From positions 2,170,001-2,234,000 of the forward strand of contig NZ_JAUSXG010000001.1 of NCBI RefSeq assembly GCF_030815855.1: 64,000 nt of DNA, in the 5' to 3' direction. Source of the stretch: Variovorax paradoxus (GTDB taxonomy: Bacteria; Pseudomonadota; Gammaproteobacteria; Burkholderiales; Burkholderiaceae_C). The notes under the pieces are model-generated. The model searched no databases and was not told the DNA's origin. It was given only the letters and a program-made list of their open reading frames with translations. The position numbers and the translations under genes were made by a program. Shown here in pieces: positions 46,591-55,395 of this stretch. The stretch's first letter is position 1. Every line of letters starts with the position of its first letter.

Positions 46591-47958
46591 ATGTCCTTGC
46601 CTCAAGCTACTTCATCCGTTTCTCCCATGCCCCGGGCTGCCGACGAATCCTGCGACGTCCTCGTGGTCGGCGGCGGCCCAGCGGGTTCCACGATTTCGGC
46701 GCTGCTGGCGCAGCAGGGCCGCAAGGTGGTGCTGCTCGAAAAGGCGCACCACCCGCGCTTTCACATCGGCGAATCGCTGCTGCCGGCGAACGTCGAGCTT
46801 TTCGACAAGCTCGGCGTGCGCGACCAGGTCGAGAAAATCGGCATGCCCAAGTTCGGCATCGAGTTCGTTTCGCCGGACCATGAATACCGCAGCTATGTGG
46901 ACTTTGCCGAGGGCTGGGACAAGTCGCTCGACTCCGCCTGGCAGGTGCGCCGCTCGGAACTCGACGAGCTTCTGTTCCGCAACGCCGCCGCGCGCGGTGC
47001 GCAGGCCATCGAAGGCTGCAAGGTGCGCGACGTGGCTTTCGATGCTGACGGCGCCACGGTGCAGGCCGAGATGGACGACGGCGCCAAGCGCAGCTGGCGC
47101 GCCCGCTTCGTGGTCGACGCCACCGGCCGCGACACGCTGCTGGCCAACAAATTCCGCTGCAAGGAAAAGAACCCCGACCACAACAGCACCGCGCTGTTCG
47201 GCCACTTCACCAATGCCGAACGCCTCGAAGGCAAGAAGGAAGGCAACATCAGCATCTGCTGGTTTCCGCACGGCTGGTTCTGGTTCATTCCGCTGGCCGA
47301 CGGCACCACCAGCGTCGGCGCCGTCTGCTGGCCTTACTACCTGAAGACGCGCGACAAGCCGCTGAAAGATTTCTTCTACGACACCATCGCGCTCTGCCCG
47401 GTGCTGGTGGAGCGGCTGAAGAACGCCACGCTGGTCGATGACGCCGTGCACGCCACGGGCAACTTCTCGTATTCGAGCACGCACGCGACGGGCGACCGCT
47501 ACCTGATGCTCGGCGACGCCTTCACCTTCATCGATCCGATGTTCTCGTCGGGCGTCTATCTGGCGATGCACAGCGCCTTCGACGGTGCCCAGCTGGTGGC
47601 GACGGCCCTCGACAAGCCGGCCGAGCTGGCGCCGGTACGCGAGGCCTTCGAGGCCATGATGCGCAAGGGCCCGCGCGAGTATTCGTGGTTCATCTACCGC
47701 GTGACCAACCCGACGATCCGCGACATGTTCATGCACCCGGGCAATCCGTTCCGCGTGAAGGAGGCACTGATGTCGCTGTTGGCCGGCGATATCTATCGAG
47801 GCACGCCGATGTGGCGGGCGCTCGGCATGTTCAAGTTTCTCTACTACTTCATTTCGGTCACCCACATGCGCCGCACATGGGAAGGATGGAAGCAGCACCG
47901 CGTGAACACCCGCGACATGGGTGCGTTGAAGGGCGAGACGATTCTCAAATCGGACTAG
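46591..47958 (+). CDS. FAD-dependent halogenase-like oxidoreductase
   Basis: A 455-residue flavoprotein of the flavin-dependent halogenase/geranylgeranyl-reductase group. The FAD site is VLVVGGGPAGSTISALLAQQ, then HHPRFHIGESLLPAN; the MPKFGIEF segment supplies a lysine like that of phenolic halogenases, and GWFWFIP fits their WxWxIP signature. The MLGDAFTFIDPMFSSGVYLA segment binds FAD. A true halogenase activity cannot be claimed; many such proteins are oxidoreductases of unknown role. It starts 86 bases after the encapsulin cargo gene on the same strand; whether it belongs to that operon is open. Confidence 0.85.
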   Translation: MSLPQATSSVSPMPRAADESCDVLVVGGGPAGSTISALLAQQGRKVVLLEKAHHPRFHIGESLLPANVELFDKLGVRDQVEKIGMPKFGIEFVSPDHEYRSYVDFAEGWDKSLDSAWQVRRSELDELLFRNAAARGAQAIEGCKVRDVAFDADGATVQAEMDDGAKRSWRARFVVDATGRDTLLANKFRCKEKNPDHNSTALFGHFTNAERLEGKKEGNISICWFPHGWFWFIPLADGTTSVGAVCWPYYLKTRDKPLKDFFYDTIALCPVLVERLKNATLVDDAVHATGNFSYSSTHATGDRYLMLGDAFTFIDPMFSSGVYLAMHSAFDGAQLVATALDKPAELAPVREAFEAMMRKGPREYSWFIYRVTNPTIRDMFMHPGNPFRVKEALMSLLAGDIYRGTPMWRALGMFKFLYYFISVTHMRRTWEGWKQHRVNTRDMGALKGETILKSD

Positions 47959-48640
47959 CGGCCTGCGCGGCCCACGCCGTGCGCGAGGCGCGCAGCGTTG
48001 CCACGGCATGCGCAACACCCGGGGCAGGGCTGCCGAGCACCTCGATGCCGAGGTCTGCGAGCTCGTCCGCGACCGGCGCCATCGAGGCCTGCGCCAGAAC
48101 CACGACATCCGCGGCGACGGCGGCGGTGCGAATCGCATCGGCCAGTGTCTCGATGTAGCGCGTGGTGTCGCCGGCTTCGAAGTGCGCCCAGGCCCCTTCG
48201 ACCAGGAGCACGCTCGGCTTGACACCGACGCCGGCCTGCGCGGCGGCTGAAAGAACCAGTGCGGTCGTCGGCTCCAGCGTGCTTTCGAGCGCCGCGGCAA
48301 TCAGTACCCGCGGACCGGCGCGCACCGCACGGTCGGCCATGGCACGGTCGATGCGCTGGGCCGTGAAGGCGCCGCCCGTTGCGGTTTTTTCCGCGATGTC
48401 GCCGATGGTCGAGCAGGTGCAGGCAACCACGGCGGCACCGCCGGATGCGGCCTCGCGCATGGCCTCGTGCACGCGTGTGGCCAACTGCGGGTTGTCGATG
48501 CCGGTGGCGCGGGCCTCGTGCAGCAGCTCTTCCATCACCAGATGGCGCACCTCCAGTTCAGGCGCGATCTCGCGGGTGAGGCGCTCGAAGGTCGGCACAT
48601 GAACCTGCGCCGTGTGGAGGAAGGCGATGGCGTCGGTCAT
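47945..48640 (-). CDS. Asp/Glu racemase superfamily protein
   Basis: A 231-residue protein of the aspartate/glutamate/hydantoin racemase fold. It has one cysteine of the expected pair in VVACTCSTIGDIAEKT and the second half QASMAPVADELADLGIEVLG, where the usual catalytic cysteine is replaced by Gln-Ala-Ser. Full racemase activity is therefore doubtful and an arylmalonate-decarboxylase-like or other role is possible. Its 3' end overlaps the halogenase-like gene by 14 bases. It is nine bases after the reductase gene on the same strand. Confidence 0.8.
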   Translation of the reverse strand: MTDAIAFLHTAQVHVPTFERLTREIAPELEVRHLVMEELLHEARATGIDNPQLATRVHEAMREAASGGAAVVACTCSTIGDIAEKTATGGAFTAQRIDRAMADRAVRAGPRVLIAAALESTLEPTTALVLSAAAQAGVGVKPSVLLVEGAWAHFEAGDTTRYIETLADAIRTAAVAADVVVLAQASMAPVADELADLGIEVLGSPAPGVAHAVATLRASRTAWAAQAASPI

Positions 48641-48649
48641 TGAAAAACC

Positions 48650-49582
48650 TCAGGCGGTTTCGCGGGCGCGTTGCGCCTCGTAGGCCTTCAGGTGCACGTA
48701 GGCCGTGCGCAGCACCGAAGGCACCGGCGAATGGCCAGCGGGCGCGCGGCTCAGCAGGTCGCCGACGATGTGGTCGGCCTCCACCGGCGCGCCGCGCACG
48801 ATGTCCTTGTGCATGGATGCGGTCATCGGCGAGCCCGGCGCGGTCATGATCTTGCGGCCGCGTTCGATGGCCGCCGGCCGCGGTGCGAATCCGTTGTGAG
48901 CGGCGATGGCGCAGCACTCGTCGAAGATCGCAAGCGCCACATCCTGGCCGCCCGCGCTCACGATGTCGCCGATGGAAGCGCGCATCAGGCTCGTGAGGCC
49001 CGCCGCCGAAGCGATGAAGACCCACTTCTCCCACATGTCCTGCGAGATGGTCTCGCTGGCGGTCGCGTCGAATCCGGCGCCCGCGAACTGGGCCGCAATG
49101 GCGTCGACGCGGGCCGAGCGTCCGCCCGCGCGCTCGCCGTAGCTCAGGCCGTGCATGTCGTTGAGGTGCAGCACGCGGCCTTCGTCGTCCAGCGTGGCGG
49201 AGATCATGCAAAGGCCGCCCAGCACGCGCTCGCCGCCGAAGCGTTCGACCAGGCGGTCGATGTGGCTCATGCCGTTGAGCAGCGGAAGAATGACGGTGCT
49301 CGGGCCGACCGCGGGCGCGAACGAATCCATGGTCGAGTCGAGGTCGTAGGCCTTGCTGCCGACCACGATCACGTCGAAGGGCGAATTGATGTCTTCGGCC
49401 AACACATGGGGCGGCGAGGGCAGGTGCAGGTTGCCGAACGGGCTCTGAACCACCAGCCCGGTTTTTGCGATTTGCGCCGCGCGCCGCGGGCGCAGCAGAA
49501 AGGTCACGTCGCGCCCCGCCTCCAGCAACCGGCCGCCGAAATAACCGCCGAGCGCGCCGGCGCCCACCATCAGAAATCGCAT
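48650..49582 (-). CDS. Ketopantoate reductase-like protein (PanE/ApbA family)
   Basis: A 310-residue NADPH-dependent 2-oxo-acid reductase. The Rossmann motif is FLMVGAGALGGYFGGRLLEA, the catalytic lysine lies in VVGSKAYDLDSTM or in the EKWVFIASAAGLTSL helix, and LPLLNGMSH marks the cofactor loop. Family membership is clear; several paralogues occur per genome, so a role in pantothenate synthesis is not certain. It is followed at once by the racemase-like gene. Confidence 0.88.
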   Translation of the reverse strand: MRFLMVGAGALGGYFGGRLLEAGRDVTFLLRPRRAAQIAKTGLVVQSPFGNLHLPSPPHVLAEDINSPFDVIVVGSKAYDLDSTMDSFAPAVGPSTVILPLLNGMSHIDRLVERFGGERVLGGLCMISATLDDEGRVLHLNDMHGLSYGERAGGRSARVDAIAAQFAGAGFDATASETISQDMWEKWVFIASAAGLTSLMRASIGDIVSAGGQDVALAIFDECCAIAAHNGFAPRPAAIERGRKIMTAPGSPMTASMHKDIVRGAPVEADHIVGDLLSRAPAGHSPVPSVLRTAYVHLKAYEAQRARETA

Positions 49583-49765
49583 CGTGAATCGCTCCTGAGT
49601 CGAAAGGACTCTGGCGATGATGCACGCGATTGCGCAAGGCTGCTTAGCGCGCCGAAAAGGCGCAGCGGGACGGATGAGCTTTTCTGGAAAAGGTCTTGGG
49701 TGCTTCGCATAATTGTTTTCGCCACTCCATTCCCCGATTCATCTATTTTTCAAGGAGCTTCATCC

Positions 49766-50323
49766 ATGAGCCAGACCCGAATTGCCGTGATCGTCGGCAG
49801 CCTTCGCAAGGATTCGTTCAACCAGAAGCTGGCCCTGGCGCTGGCGCATCTTGCCCCTTCGAATTTCACGTTCGAGCATTTGCGCATCGACGATCTGCCT
49901 TTGTACAACCAGGACGACGACGGCAACCAGGCCCCTTCGGTGAAGCGGCTCAAGACCGAGATTGCCGCGGCCCAGGGGTTGCTGTTCGTCACGCCCGAAT
50001 ACAACCGTTCGTTTCCGGGCGTGCTGAAGAACGCGATCGACCACGCTTCGCGTCCCTACGGCCAGAGCGCCTGGGCGGGCAAGCCTGCGAGTGTGGTGGG
50101 CATTTCAGTGGGCGCCACCGGAACTGCGTTGGCGCAGCAGCATCTGCGCAACGTGCTGGCCTACCTCGACGTGCCGACGCTGGGAGCGCCCGAGATATTC
50201 CTGCAGTTCAAGGACGACCTGTTCGACGACAGGGGCCACATCGGCAACGAGGGCACGAAGAAATTCCTGCAAGGCTGGATGGACAAGTACGTGGCGTGGA
50301 TCAAGAGCCACGCGGCGGCCTGA
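49766..50323 (+). CDS. NADPH-dependent FMN reductase (chromate/quinone reductase type)
   Basis: A 185-residue flavodoxin-like protein: IAVIVGSLRKDSFNQKLALA phosphate loop, LLFVTPEYNRSFPGVLKNAI (the PEYN signature) and KPASVVGISVGATGTALAQQ. It matches YieF/ChrR-like quinone reductases that protect against oxidative stress. AAGGAG lies 8 bases before the ATG, and a CATAAT-like -10 region is visible near 49707. Confidence 0.92.
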   Translation: MSQTRIAVIVGSLRKDSFNQKLALALAHLAPSNFTFEHLRIDDLPLYNQDDDGNQAPSVKRLKTEIAAAQGLLFVTPEYNRSFPGVLKNAIDHASRPYGQSAWAGKPASVVGISVGATGTALAQQHLRNVLAYLDVPTLGAPEIFLQFKDDLFDDRGHIGNEGTKKFLQGWMDKYVAWIKSHAAA

Positions 50324-50378
50324 CGCGCGCCCGGGATGTCGGGCCGGGCAGCACTCGCGGCGAACTGTACCCATGAAA

Positions 50379-50406
50379 AAAGCCGCCCTGGGCGAGGGGC
50401 GGCTTT
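50379..50406. terminator. Bidirectional intrinsic terminator
   Basis: AAAGCCGCCC and GGGCGGCTTT form a 10-base stem around an 8-base loop between two convergent genes (FMN reductase and azoR). An A-run before and CCTTT after let it work on both strands. Confidence 0.9.
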
Positions 50407-50424
50407 CCTTTGTAAAGCAGCGGC

Positions 50425-51072
50425 TCAGGCGGTCTGGGCCAGGTTCTTCTGGTTGGCCGCTTCGGCCGTCGCCGCGAGGATGTCGGCACGTGCGGCTGTC
50501 AGCGCGGCGGCCTTGGAGGCATCGCCCATGGCCAGGCCTTCGGCGCGCACGAAGCGCACATCGGTGATGCCGAAGAAACCGAAGATCACCCTCAGGTAGC
50601 TCTCCTGGTGTTCCGTGGCCTGGCCGCCTTCGGTGGTCGAGTAGATGCCGCCGCGGCTGGACGCCACGATCACGGTCTTGCCGGCGGCGAGGCCGGTGGG
50701 GCCCTTTTCGGTGTACTTGAACGTGCGGCCGGGTTGGGACAGGCGGTCGATCCAGGCCTTGAGCTGGGTCGGAATCGAGAAGTTGTACAGCGGTGCGCCG
50801 ACCACGATGACGTCGGCGGCGAGGAACTGGCTCACGAGCTTTTCCGAAAGTTCGTTCTCGCGCAGCTGGGCTTCGGTCGGCTGGGCCTGGATGCCGGTTT
50901 TGACGCCGAGGGCGTCGGCGCTGAAGTGCGCCGGGGCATTGGCAGCGAGGTCGAGGTACTCGACGGTGGTATCGGGATGCGCGGCTTTCCATGCAGCCAC
51001 GATCTCGGCCGTAAGGACGCGGGAGGTGGAGTAGGCACTCAGGATGCTGGAGTCGATGTGGAGCAGCTTCAT
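50425..51072 (-). CDS. azoR: FMN-dependent NADH-azoreductase AzoR
   Basis: A 215-residue flavodoxin-fold quinone/azo reductase. It starts [20 protein letters not shown], has [20 protein letters not shown] and the glycine-rich [20 protein letters not shown] typical of AzoR. It is divergent from a LysR gene with a clear palindrome between them. An ATG six bases upstream (51078) is an alternative start. Confidence 0.94.
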   Translation of the reverse strand: MKLLHIDSSILSAYSTSRVLTAEIVAAWKAAHPDTTVEYLDLAANAPAHFSADALGVKTGIQAQPTEAQLRENELSEKLVSQFLAADVIVVGAPLYNFSIPTQLKAWIDRLSQPGRTFKYTEKGPTGLAAGKTVIVASSRGGIYSTTEGGQATEHQESYLRVIFGFFGITDVRFVRAEGLAMGDASKAAALTAARADILAATAEAANQKNLAQTA

Positions 51073-51155
51073 GGTCATTCACTTTCGTGTGGAGGTCGGC
51101 GCTCAAAAGTGGCCGGCGATGGGGGAATTCTATTTTTGGTGCTAGTTATTGATAA

Positions 51156-51174
51156 GTAGGCAAAATCTGCCTAC
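51156..51174. promoter_or_regulatory. LysR-type operator between azoR and its regulator
   Basis: GTAGGCA and TGCCTAC form a perfect 7-5-7 inverted repeat in the 122-base region between divergent azoR and lysR. It fits the T-N11-A pattern of LysR-regulator sites and lies 21 bases before the regulator ATG, as expected for autoregulation. Confidence 0.6.
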
Positions 51175-51194
51175 ATTGTTCTGTTTACGGGACA

Positions 51195-52118
51195 ATGAGC
51201 GCCATGCAGGACCTCAACGACATGGTTTTCTTCGCTGAAGTGGCCGAGCGCGGTGGCTTTGCCGCAGCAAGCCGCGCGCTCGGCATTCCCAAATCGCGGC
51301 TGTCGCGCCGCGTGGCTGAACTCGAGGAGCGGCTCGGCGTCCAGCTGATGCAGCGCAGCACGCGGCGGCTTTCGCTCACCCCTGCAGGCGAAATCTATCT
51401 CCGGCATTCGGCCGCCATGCGCGATGCGGCGCAGGCAGCGGCCGAAGCGGTGGCGCAGGTGCAGACCGAGCCCAGCGGCACCGTGCGGCTGAGCTGCCCG
51501 ATCACTATCGCGCACAGTGGACTGGGACAATTGCTGACCCGGTTCATGGCGCTTTACCCGGCCGTTCGGATCGACTTGCGGGTGATGAACAGGCCGGTCG
51601 ATCTGATCGAGGAGGGCATCGACATCGCGCTGCGTGTACGCCCGGCCATCGAGGACAGCACGACGCTCGTGGCCAAGGTTCTGGGAACGAGCCGCGCGGT
51701 GCTGGTGGTCAAGCCGGACTTGCTCGAGCGCCAAGGGCCGGTGAACACGCCAGCCGACCTCGCGCGCCTCCAGACTGCGGCGATGTCGGCCAACGCCGAG
51801 GGGCGCAGCGAGTGGCGGCTCGAAGGCCCCAAAGGCGAAATCCATGTGCACGTTCATGCGCCGCGCTACGTGGCCGACGATCTCACGACCCTGCGGTTGG
51901 CCGTGCTGGAGGGCGCGGGCGCGACCTTCTTGCCCGGCTACATGTGCCGTGACGACGTGGACGCCGGCCGGCTCGTGAGGGTGCTGCCGGACTGGGGGCC
52001 GGGGCCGGTCATCGCGCACATGGTTTTTCCGGCCCGGCGGGCGCTGGTGCCGGCCGTCCGCCGGCTGATCGATTTCCTGGCCGAGCACCTGCACGAAAGC
52101 GGATCCGGCATGTTCTAG
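51195..52118 (+). CDS. LysR-family regulator divergent from azoR
   Basis: A 307-residue LysR regulator: winged helix in residues 1-65 (LNDMVFFAEVAERGGFAAAS, LGIPKSRLSRRVAELEERLG) and a CrgA/QseD-like effector domain (PSGTVRLSCPITIAHSGLGQ). IPKSRLSRR is common in regulators of quinone or azo reductases. It probably activates azoR under electrophile stress. An ATG at 51204 is a possible alternative start. Confidence 0.93.
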   Translation: MSAMQDLNDMVFFAEVAERGGFAAASRALGIPKSRLSRRVAELEERLGVQLMQRSTRRLSLTPAGEIYLRHSAAMRDAAQAAAEAVAQVQTEPSGTVRLSCPITIAHSGLGQLLTRFMALYPAVRIDLRVMNRPVDLIEEGIDIALRVRPAIEDSTTLVAKVLGTSRAVLVVKPDLLERQGPVNTPADLARLQTAAMSANAEGRSEWRLEGPKGEIHVHVHAPRYVADDLTTLRLAVLEGAGATFLPGYMCRDDVDAGRLVRVLPDWGPGPVIAHMVFPARRALVPAVRRLIDFLAEHLHESGSGMF

Positions 52119-52242
52119 GCTCCAAATAGCTGGGCTTGTTGCTCCTTATGCGAAAAACGCCATAACCAAACAAGTAGATATTCGTTTGACGTTGAAGCAG
52201 CCCTTCGCACAATCCCAGGTCCCATCCATTCAAGGAGCGACC

Positions 52243-52884
52243 ATGGCAACCCTGCGACTCGGCGACACAGCCCCCAATTTCACCCAGGACTCCAGCGAAG
52301 GCCCCCTCGACTTCTATCAATGGGCGGGCGATTCATGGGTGGTGTTCTTCTCGCACCCGGCCGATTTCACGCCCGTGTGCACCACCGAACTCGGCAAGAC
52401 CGCGGCGCTCTCGGGCGAATTCGCCAAGCGCGGCGTGAAGCCGATTGCGCTGAGCGTCGACCCCGCCACCAAGCACAAGGAATGGATCGGCGACATCAAC
52501 GAGACGCAGAACACCACCGTGAACTTCCCGATCGTTGCGGACCACGATCGCAAGGTGGCCGACCTGTACGACCTGATTCACCCGAACGCCTCGGCCACGG
52601 CCACGGTGCGCAGCGTGTTCATCATCGATCCGAAGAAGGTGATTCGCGCGACCATCACTTACCCCGCATCGACCGGCCGCAACTTCGACGAGATCCTGCG
52701 CGTGATCGACTCGCTGCAGCTCACCGACAGCCACAAGGTGGCCACGCCCGTGAACTGGAAGGACGGCGACGACGTGGTCATCATCCCGAGCATCCAGGAC
52801 CCGGCCGAACTCGCGGAGCGCTTTCCCAAGGGCTTCAAGGCCGTGAAGCCTTATCTGCGCATCACGCCGCAGCCCAACAAGTAA
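52243..52884 (+). CDS. 1-Cys peroxiredoxin (Prx6/LsfA type)
   Basis: A 213-residue peroxidase with the Prx6 signature HPADFTPVCTTE and peroxidatic C46; LSVDPATKHKEWIGDI and the C-terminal dimer region KGFKAVKPYLRITPQPNK are standard. Homologues such as Pseudomonas LsfA are made during sulfate starvation, which suits a place at the head of the sulfate importer genes. AAGGAG lies 7 bases before the ATG. Confidence 0.94.
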   Translation: MATLRLGDTAPNFTQDSSEGPLDFYQWAGDSWVVFFSHPADFTPVCTTELGKTAALSGEFAKRGVKPIALSVDPATKHKEWIGDINETQNTTVNFPIVADHDRKVADLYDLIHPNASATATVRSVFIIDPKKVIRATITYPASTGRNFDEILRVIDSLQLTDSHKVATPVNWKDGDDVVIIPSIQDPAELAERFPKGFKAVKPYLRITPQPNK

Positions 52885-52908
52885 GCACGCGGCAAGGCGA
52901 TTTTCATC

Positions 52909-53484
52909 GTGCAGACCCGTGTGGTGATCGTGCCCGGCTGGCGCGACTCCGGTCCCGGCCATTGGCAGAGCCTCTGGGAAGAGCGCATTCCGGGTGCGGC
53001 GCGGGTGGTGCAGGACGACTGGGCTTCGCCCAAACGCGAAGCCTGGGTCGCCACGCTGGCCAAGCTGGTGCTCGAGAGCGACGGTCCGGTCGTGATTGCG
53101 GCGCACAGCCTGGGCTGCATTGCCACGGCGCACCTGCCGGCGGAGGCGGTGGCGCGCATCCGCGGCGCGCTCCTGGTGGCACCGGCCGACCCCGAGCGCC
53201 GGGCCGTGCTGTCCGACTTCGCGCCCGTGCCGTATGCGGCGCTGCCGTACCGCAGCATCGTGGTGGCGAGCAGCAACGACCCGTATTGCCCGATTCGTCT
53301 GGCCGGCGCATATTCCCGCGCCTGGGGCAGTGAGTTTGTCCGCATGCAGAATGCGGGGCATATCAATATCGATTCGGGGCATGGGGACTGGCCGCTCGGC
53401 CTGGCCTTGCTCCAGTCGTTGACCGACGAGCCCACCGCCTGGCCGGCGGGCCGTGAATTTTCAGAAACCTTGGCAACTACATGA
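52909..53484 (+). CDS. RBBP9/YdeN-family serine hydrolase
   Basis: A 191-residue alpha/beta hydrolase starting with GTG. It opens VVIVPGWRDSGPGHWQSLWE, the nucleophile elbow is AAHSLGC, SSNDPYCPIRLA holds the acid and NAGHINIDSGHGDWPLGLAL the histidine. Substrate unknown. It lies 24 bases after the peroxiredoxin and overlaps sbp by ATGA, so it is part of the sulfate operon. Confidence 0.88.
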   Translation: MQTRVVIVPGWRDSGPGHWQSLWEERIPGAARVVQDDWASPKREAWVATLAKLVLESDGPVVIAAHSLGCIATAHLPAEAVARIRGALLVAPADPERRAVLSDFAPVPYAALPYRSIVVASSNDPYCPIRLAGAYSRAWGSEFVRMQNAGHINIDSGHGDWPLGLALLQSLTDEPTAWPAGREFSETLATT

Positions 53485-54506
53485 TTTCCAGACTCAAGAC
53501 CTTCGTCGCCGTGCTCGCGTTGGCGTCGTCCGCATTTGCAGGCAGCAGTGCCTTCGCCCAAGGTTCGTCCGGCACCACGCTGCTGAACGCCTCGTACGAC
53601 GTGGCGCGCGAGTTCTACAAGGACTACAACGCGGCGTTCGTGGCCCACTACAAGAAGACCACCGGCAAGGACGTGAAGATCGACCAGTCGCATGGCGGCT
53701 CCAGCGCCCAGGCGCGCGCGGTGGCCGACGGCCTCGATGCCGACGTGGTGACCATGAACACCTCGACCGATATCGACTTTCTTGCCAGCACCGGCGTGGT
53801 CGCGAAGGACTGGAACAAGCAATTCCCCGAGAACGCATCGCCGACCACCTCGACCATGCTGTTCCTGGTGCGCAACGGCAACCCCAAGGGCATCAAGGAC
53901 TGGGAAGACCTGGTCAAGCCCGGCGTGCAGGTCGTCATCGTCAACCCCAAGACCGGCGGCAACGGGCGCTATGCCTACCTTGCGGCCTGGGGCTACGTGA
54001 AGAAGAAGGGCGGCACCGACGCCCAGGCGGCCGAGTTTGTCGGCAAGCTGTTCAAGAACGTGCCGGTGCTGGCACGCGGCGGCCGCGATGCGACCACCGC
54101 CTTCCTGCAGCGCAACATCGGCGATGCGCTGATCACCTTCGAATCCGAAGTGGTGTCGATCGACCGCGAGTTCGGCTCGGGCAAGGTCGACTCGGTCTAT
54201 CCATCGATCAGCATCGTGGCCGAGAACCCGGTAGCGCTGGTCGATCGCACGACCAAGAAGAAGGGCACGGGCGAGCTCGCCAAGGCGTACCTCGACTGGC
54301 TCTATTCCGAAGAAGCGCAGGAAATTGCGGCCAAACATGCATTGCGCCCGCGTTCGCAAGCCGTGCTCAAGAAGTACGCCGCCACGTTCAAGCCGCTGCA
54401 GCTCTTCACCGTGCAGGAACTGTTCGGCAGCCTCGGCGATGCACAGAAGGTGCACTTCAACGACGGCGGCCAGTTCGACAAGCTCTACACGCCCGGCGCA
54501 AAGTAA
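53481..54506 (+). CDS. sbp: Sulfate-binding protein Sbp of the CysTWA importer
   Basis: A 341-residue periplasmic binding protein with a Sec signal peptide ending near AFAQG. Ligand and family segments: LLNASYDVAREFYKDYNAAF, QSHGGSSAQARAVADGLDAD, NPKTGGNGRYAYLAAWGYV. It is paralogous to the Tat-type Sbp at 32468. It sits directly before cysT, whose ATG follows the stop without a gap. Confidence 0.95.
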   Translation: MISRLKTFVAVLALASSAFAGSSAFAQGSSGTTLLNASYDVAREFYKDYNAAFVAHYKKTTGKDVKIDQSHGGSSAQARAVADGLDADVVTMNTSTDIDFLASTGVVAKDWNKQFPENASPTTSTMLFLVRNGNPKGIKDWEDLVKPGVQVVIVNPKTGGNGRYAYLAAWGYVKKKGGTDAQAAEFVGKLFKNVPVLARGGRDATTAFLQRNIGDALITFESEVVSIDREFGSGKVDSVYPSISIVAENPVALVDRTTKKKGTGELAKAYLDWLYSEEAQEIAAKHALRPRSQAVLKKYAATFKPLQLFTVQELFGSLGDAQKVHFNDGGQFDKLYTPGAK

Positions 54507-55394
54507 ATGAGCGGCGCTGTTTCTTCGGCGCTCCCGTCCGCGGGAGCGCCGCTTTCGCATGTGAACCGGGCAGGGGGCGCAAGGCGGGTGCTGCCGGGCT
54601 TTCACATCACGCTCGGCTTTTCGATCTTCTATCTCTGCCTGATCGTTCTGATCCCGCTGTCGGCGCTGGTCTTCAAGACCTTCACGCTGAGCTGGGAGCA
54701 GTTCTGGGTGGCCGTGACCGCACCGCGCGTGATGGCCTCCTACCGGCTGACCTTCGGCGCCTCGCTGATCGCGGCGTTGGTGAATGCCGTGTTCGGCCTG
54801 CTCGTGGCCTGGGTGCTGGTGCGCTACAAATTTCCGGGCAAGCGCATCGTCGACGCGTTGGTCGATTTGCCGTTTGCGCTGCCCACGGCGGTGGCCGGCA
54901 TTTCGCTGACCGCGCTGCTTGCGGGCAACGGCTGGATCGGGCAGCTGCTCGAGCCGCACGGCATCAAGCTGGCGTTCACGCCGGCGGGCATCGTGATTGC
55001 GCTGATCTTCATCGGGCTGCCGTTCGTGGTGCGCACGGTGCAGCCGGTGCTCGAAGATGCCGAGAAAGAGCTTGAAGAAGCCGCCACCTCGCTCGGTGCG
55101 ACGCGGCTGCAGACCTTCACGAAAGTGATCTTTCCGTCGATTGCGCCCGCGCTGCTGACCGGCTTTGCGATGGCCTTCGCACGCGCCATCGGCGAGTACG
55201 GCTCGGTGATCTTCATTGCGGGCAACATGCCGATGATTTCGGAGATCACGCCGCTCATCATCATCGGCAAGCTGGAGCAGTACGACTTTGCGGGCGCCAC
55301 GGCGGTCGCGCTGGTGATGCTGGTCATCTCATTCGTCCTGCTGCTGGTCATCAACGGCCTGCAAGCCTGGCAGCGCCGCCGCGCGGGAGCCTGA
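54507..55394 (+). CDS. cysT: Sulfate/thiosulfate permease subunit CysT (CysU)
   Basis: A 295-residue inner-membrane permease. After a variable N-terminus it has [20 protein letters not shown], six membrane segments, [20 protein letters not shown] and the EAA loop [20 protein letters not shown]. It forms the channel with CysW. A very stable hairpin lies within its first 15 codons. Confidence 0.95.
   Translation: MSGAVSSALPSAGAPLSHVNRAGGARRVLPGFHITLGFSIFYLCLIVLIPLSALVFKTFTLSWEQFWVAVTAPRVMASYRLTFGASLIAALVNAVFGLLVAWVLVRYKFPGKRIVDALVDLPFALPTAVAGISLTALLAGNGWIGQLLEPHGIKLAFTPAGIVIALIFIGLPFVVRTVQPVLEDAEKELEEAATSLGATRLQTFTKVIFPSIAPALLTGFAMAFARAIGEYGSVIFIAGNMPMISEITPLIIIGKLEQYDFAGATAVALVMLVISFVLLLVINGLQAWQRRRAGA
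54526..54551 (+). promoter_or_regulatory. Strong hairpin at the start of cysT
   Basis: CGGCGCTCCCG and CGGGAGCGCCG form a perfect 11-base stem with a TCCG loop, beginning 20 bases after the sbp stop. It could shield the sbp message from 3' decay or slow cysT translation, giving more binding protein than permease. Function is inferred. Confidence 0.55.
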
Positions 55395-55395
55395 C

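Noticed and set aside
52851..54959. Open frame of 702 codons on the minus strand
   Set aside because: Antisense to the hydrolase, sbp and cysT genes; no recognisable protein.
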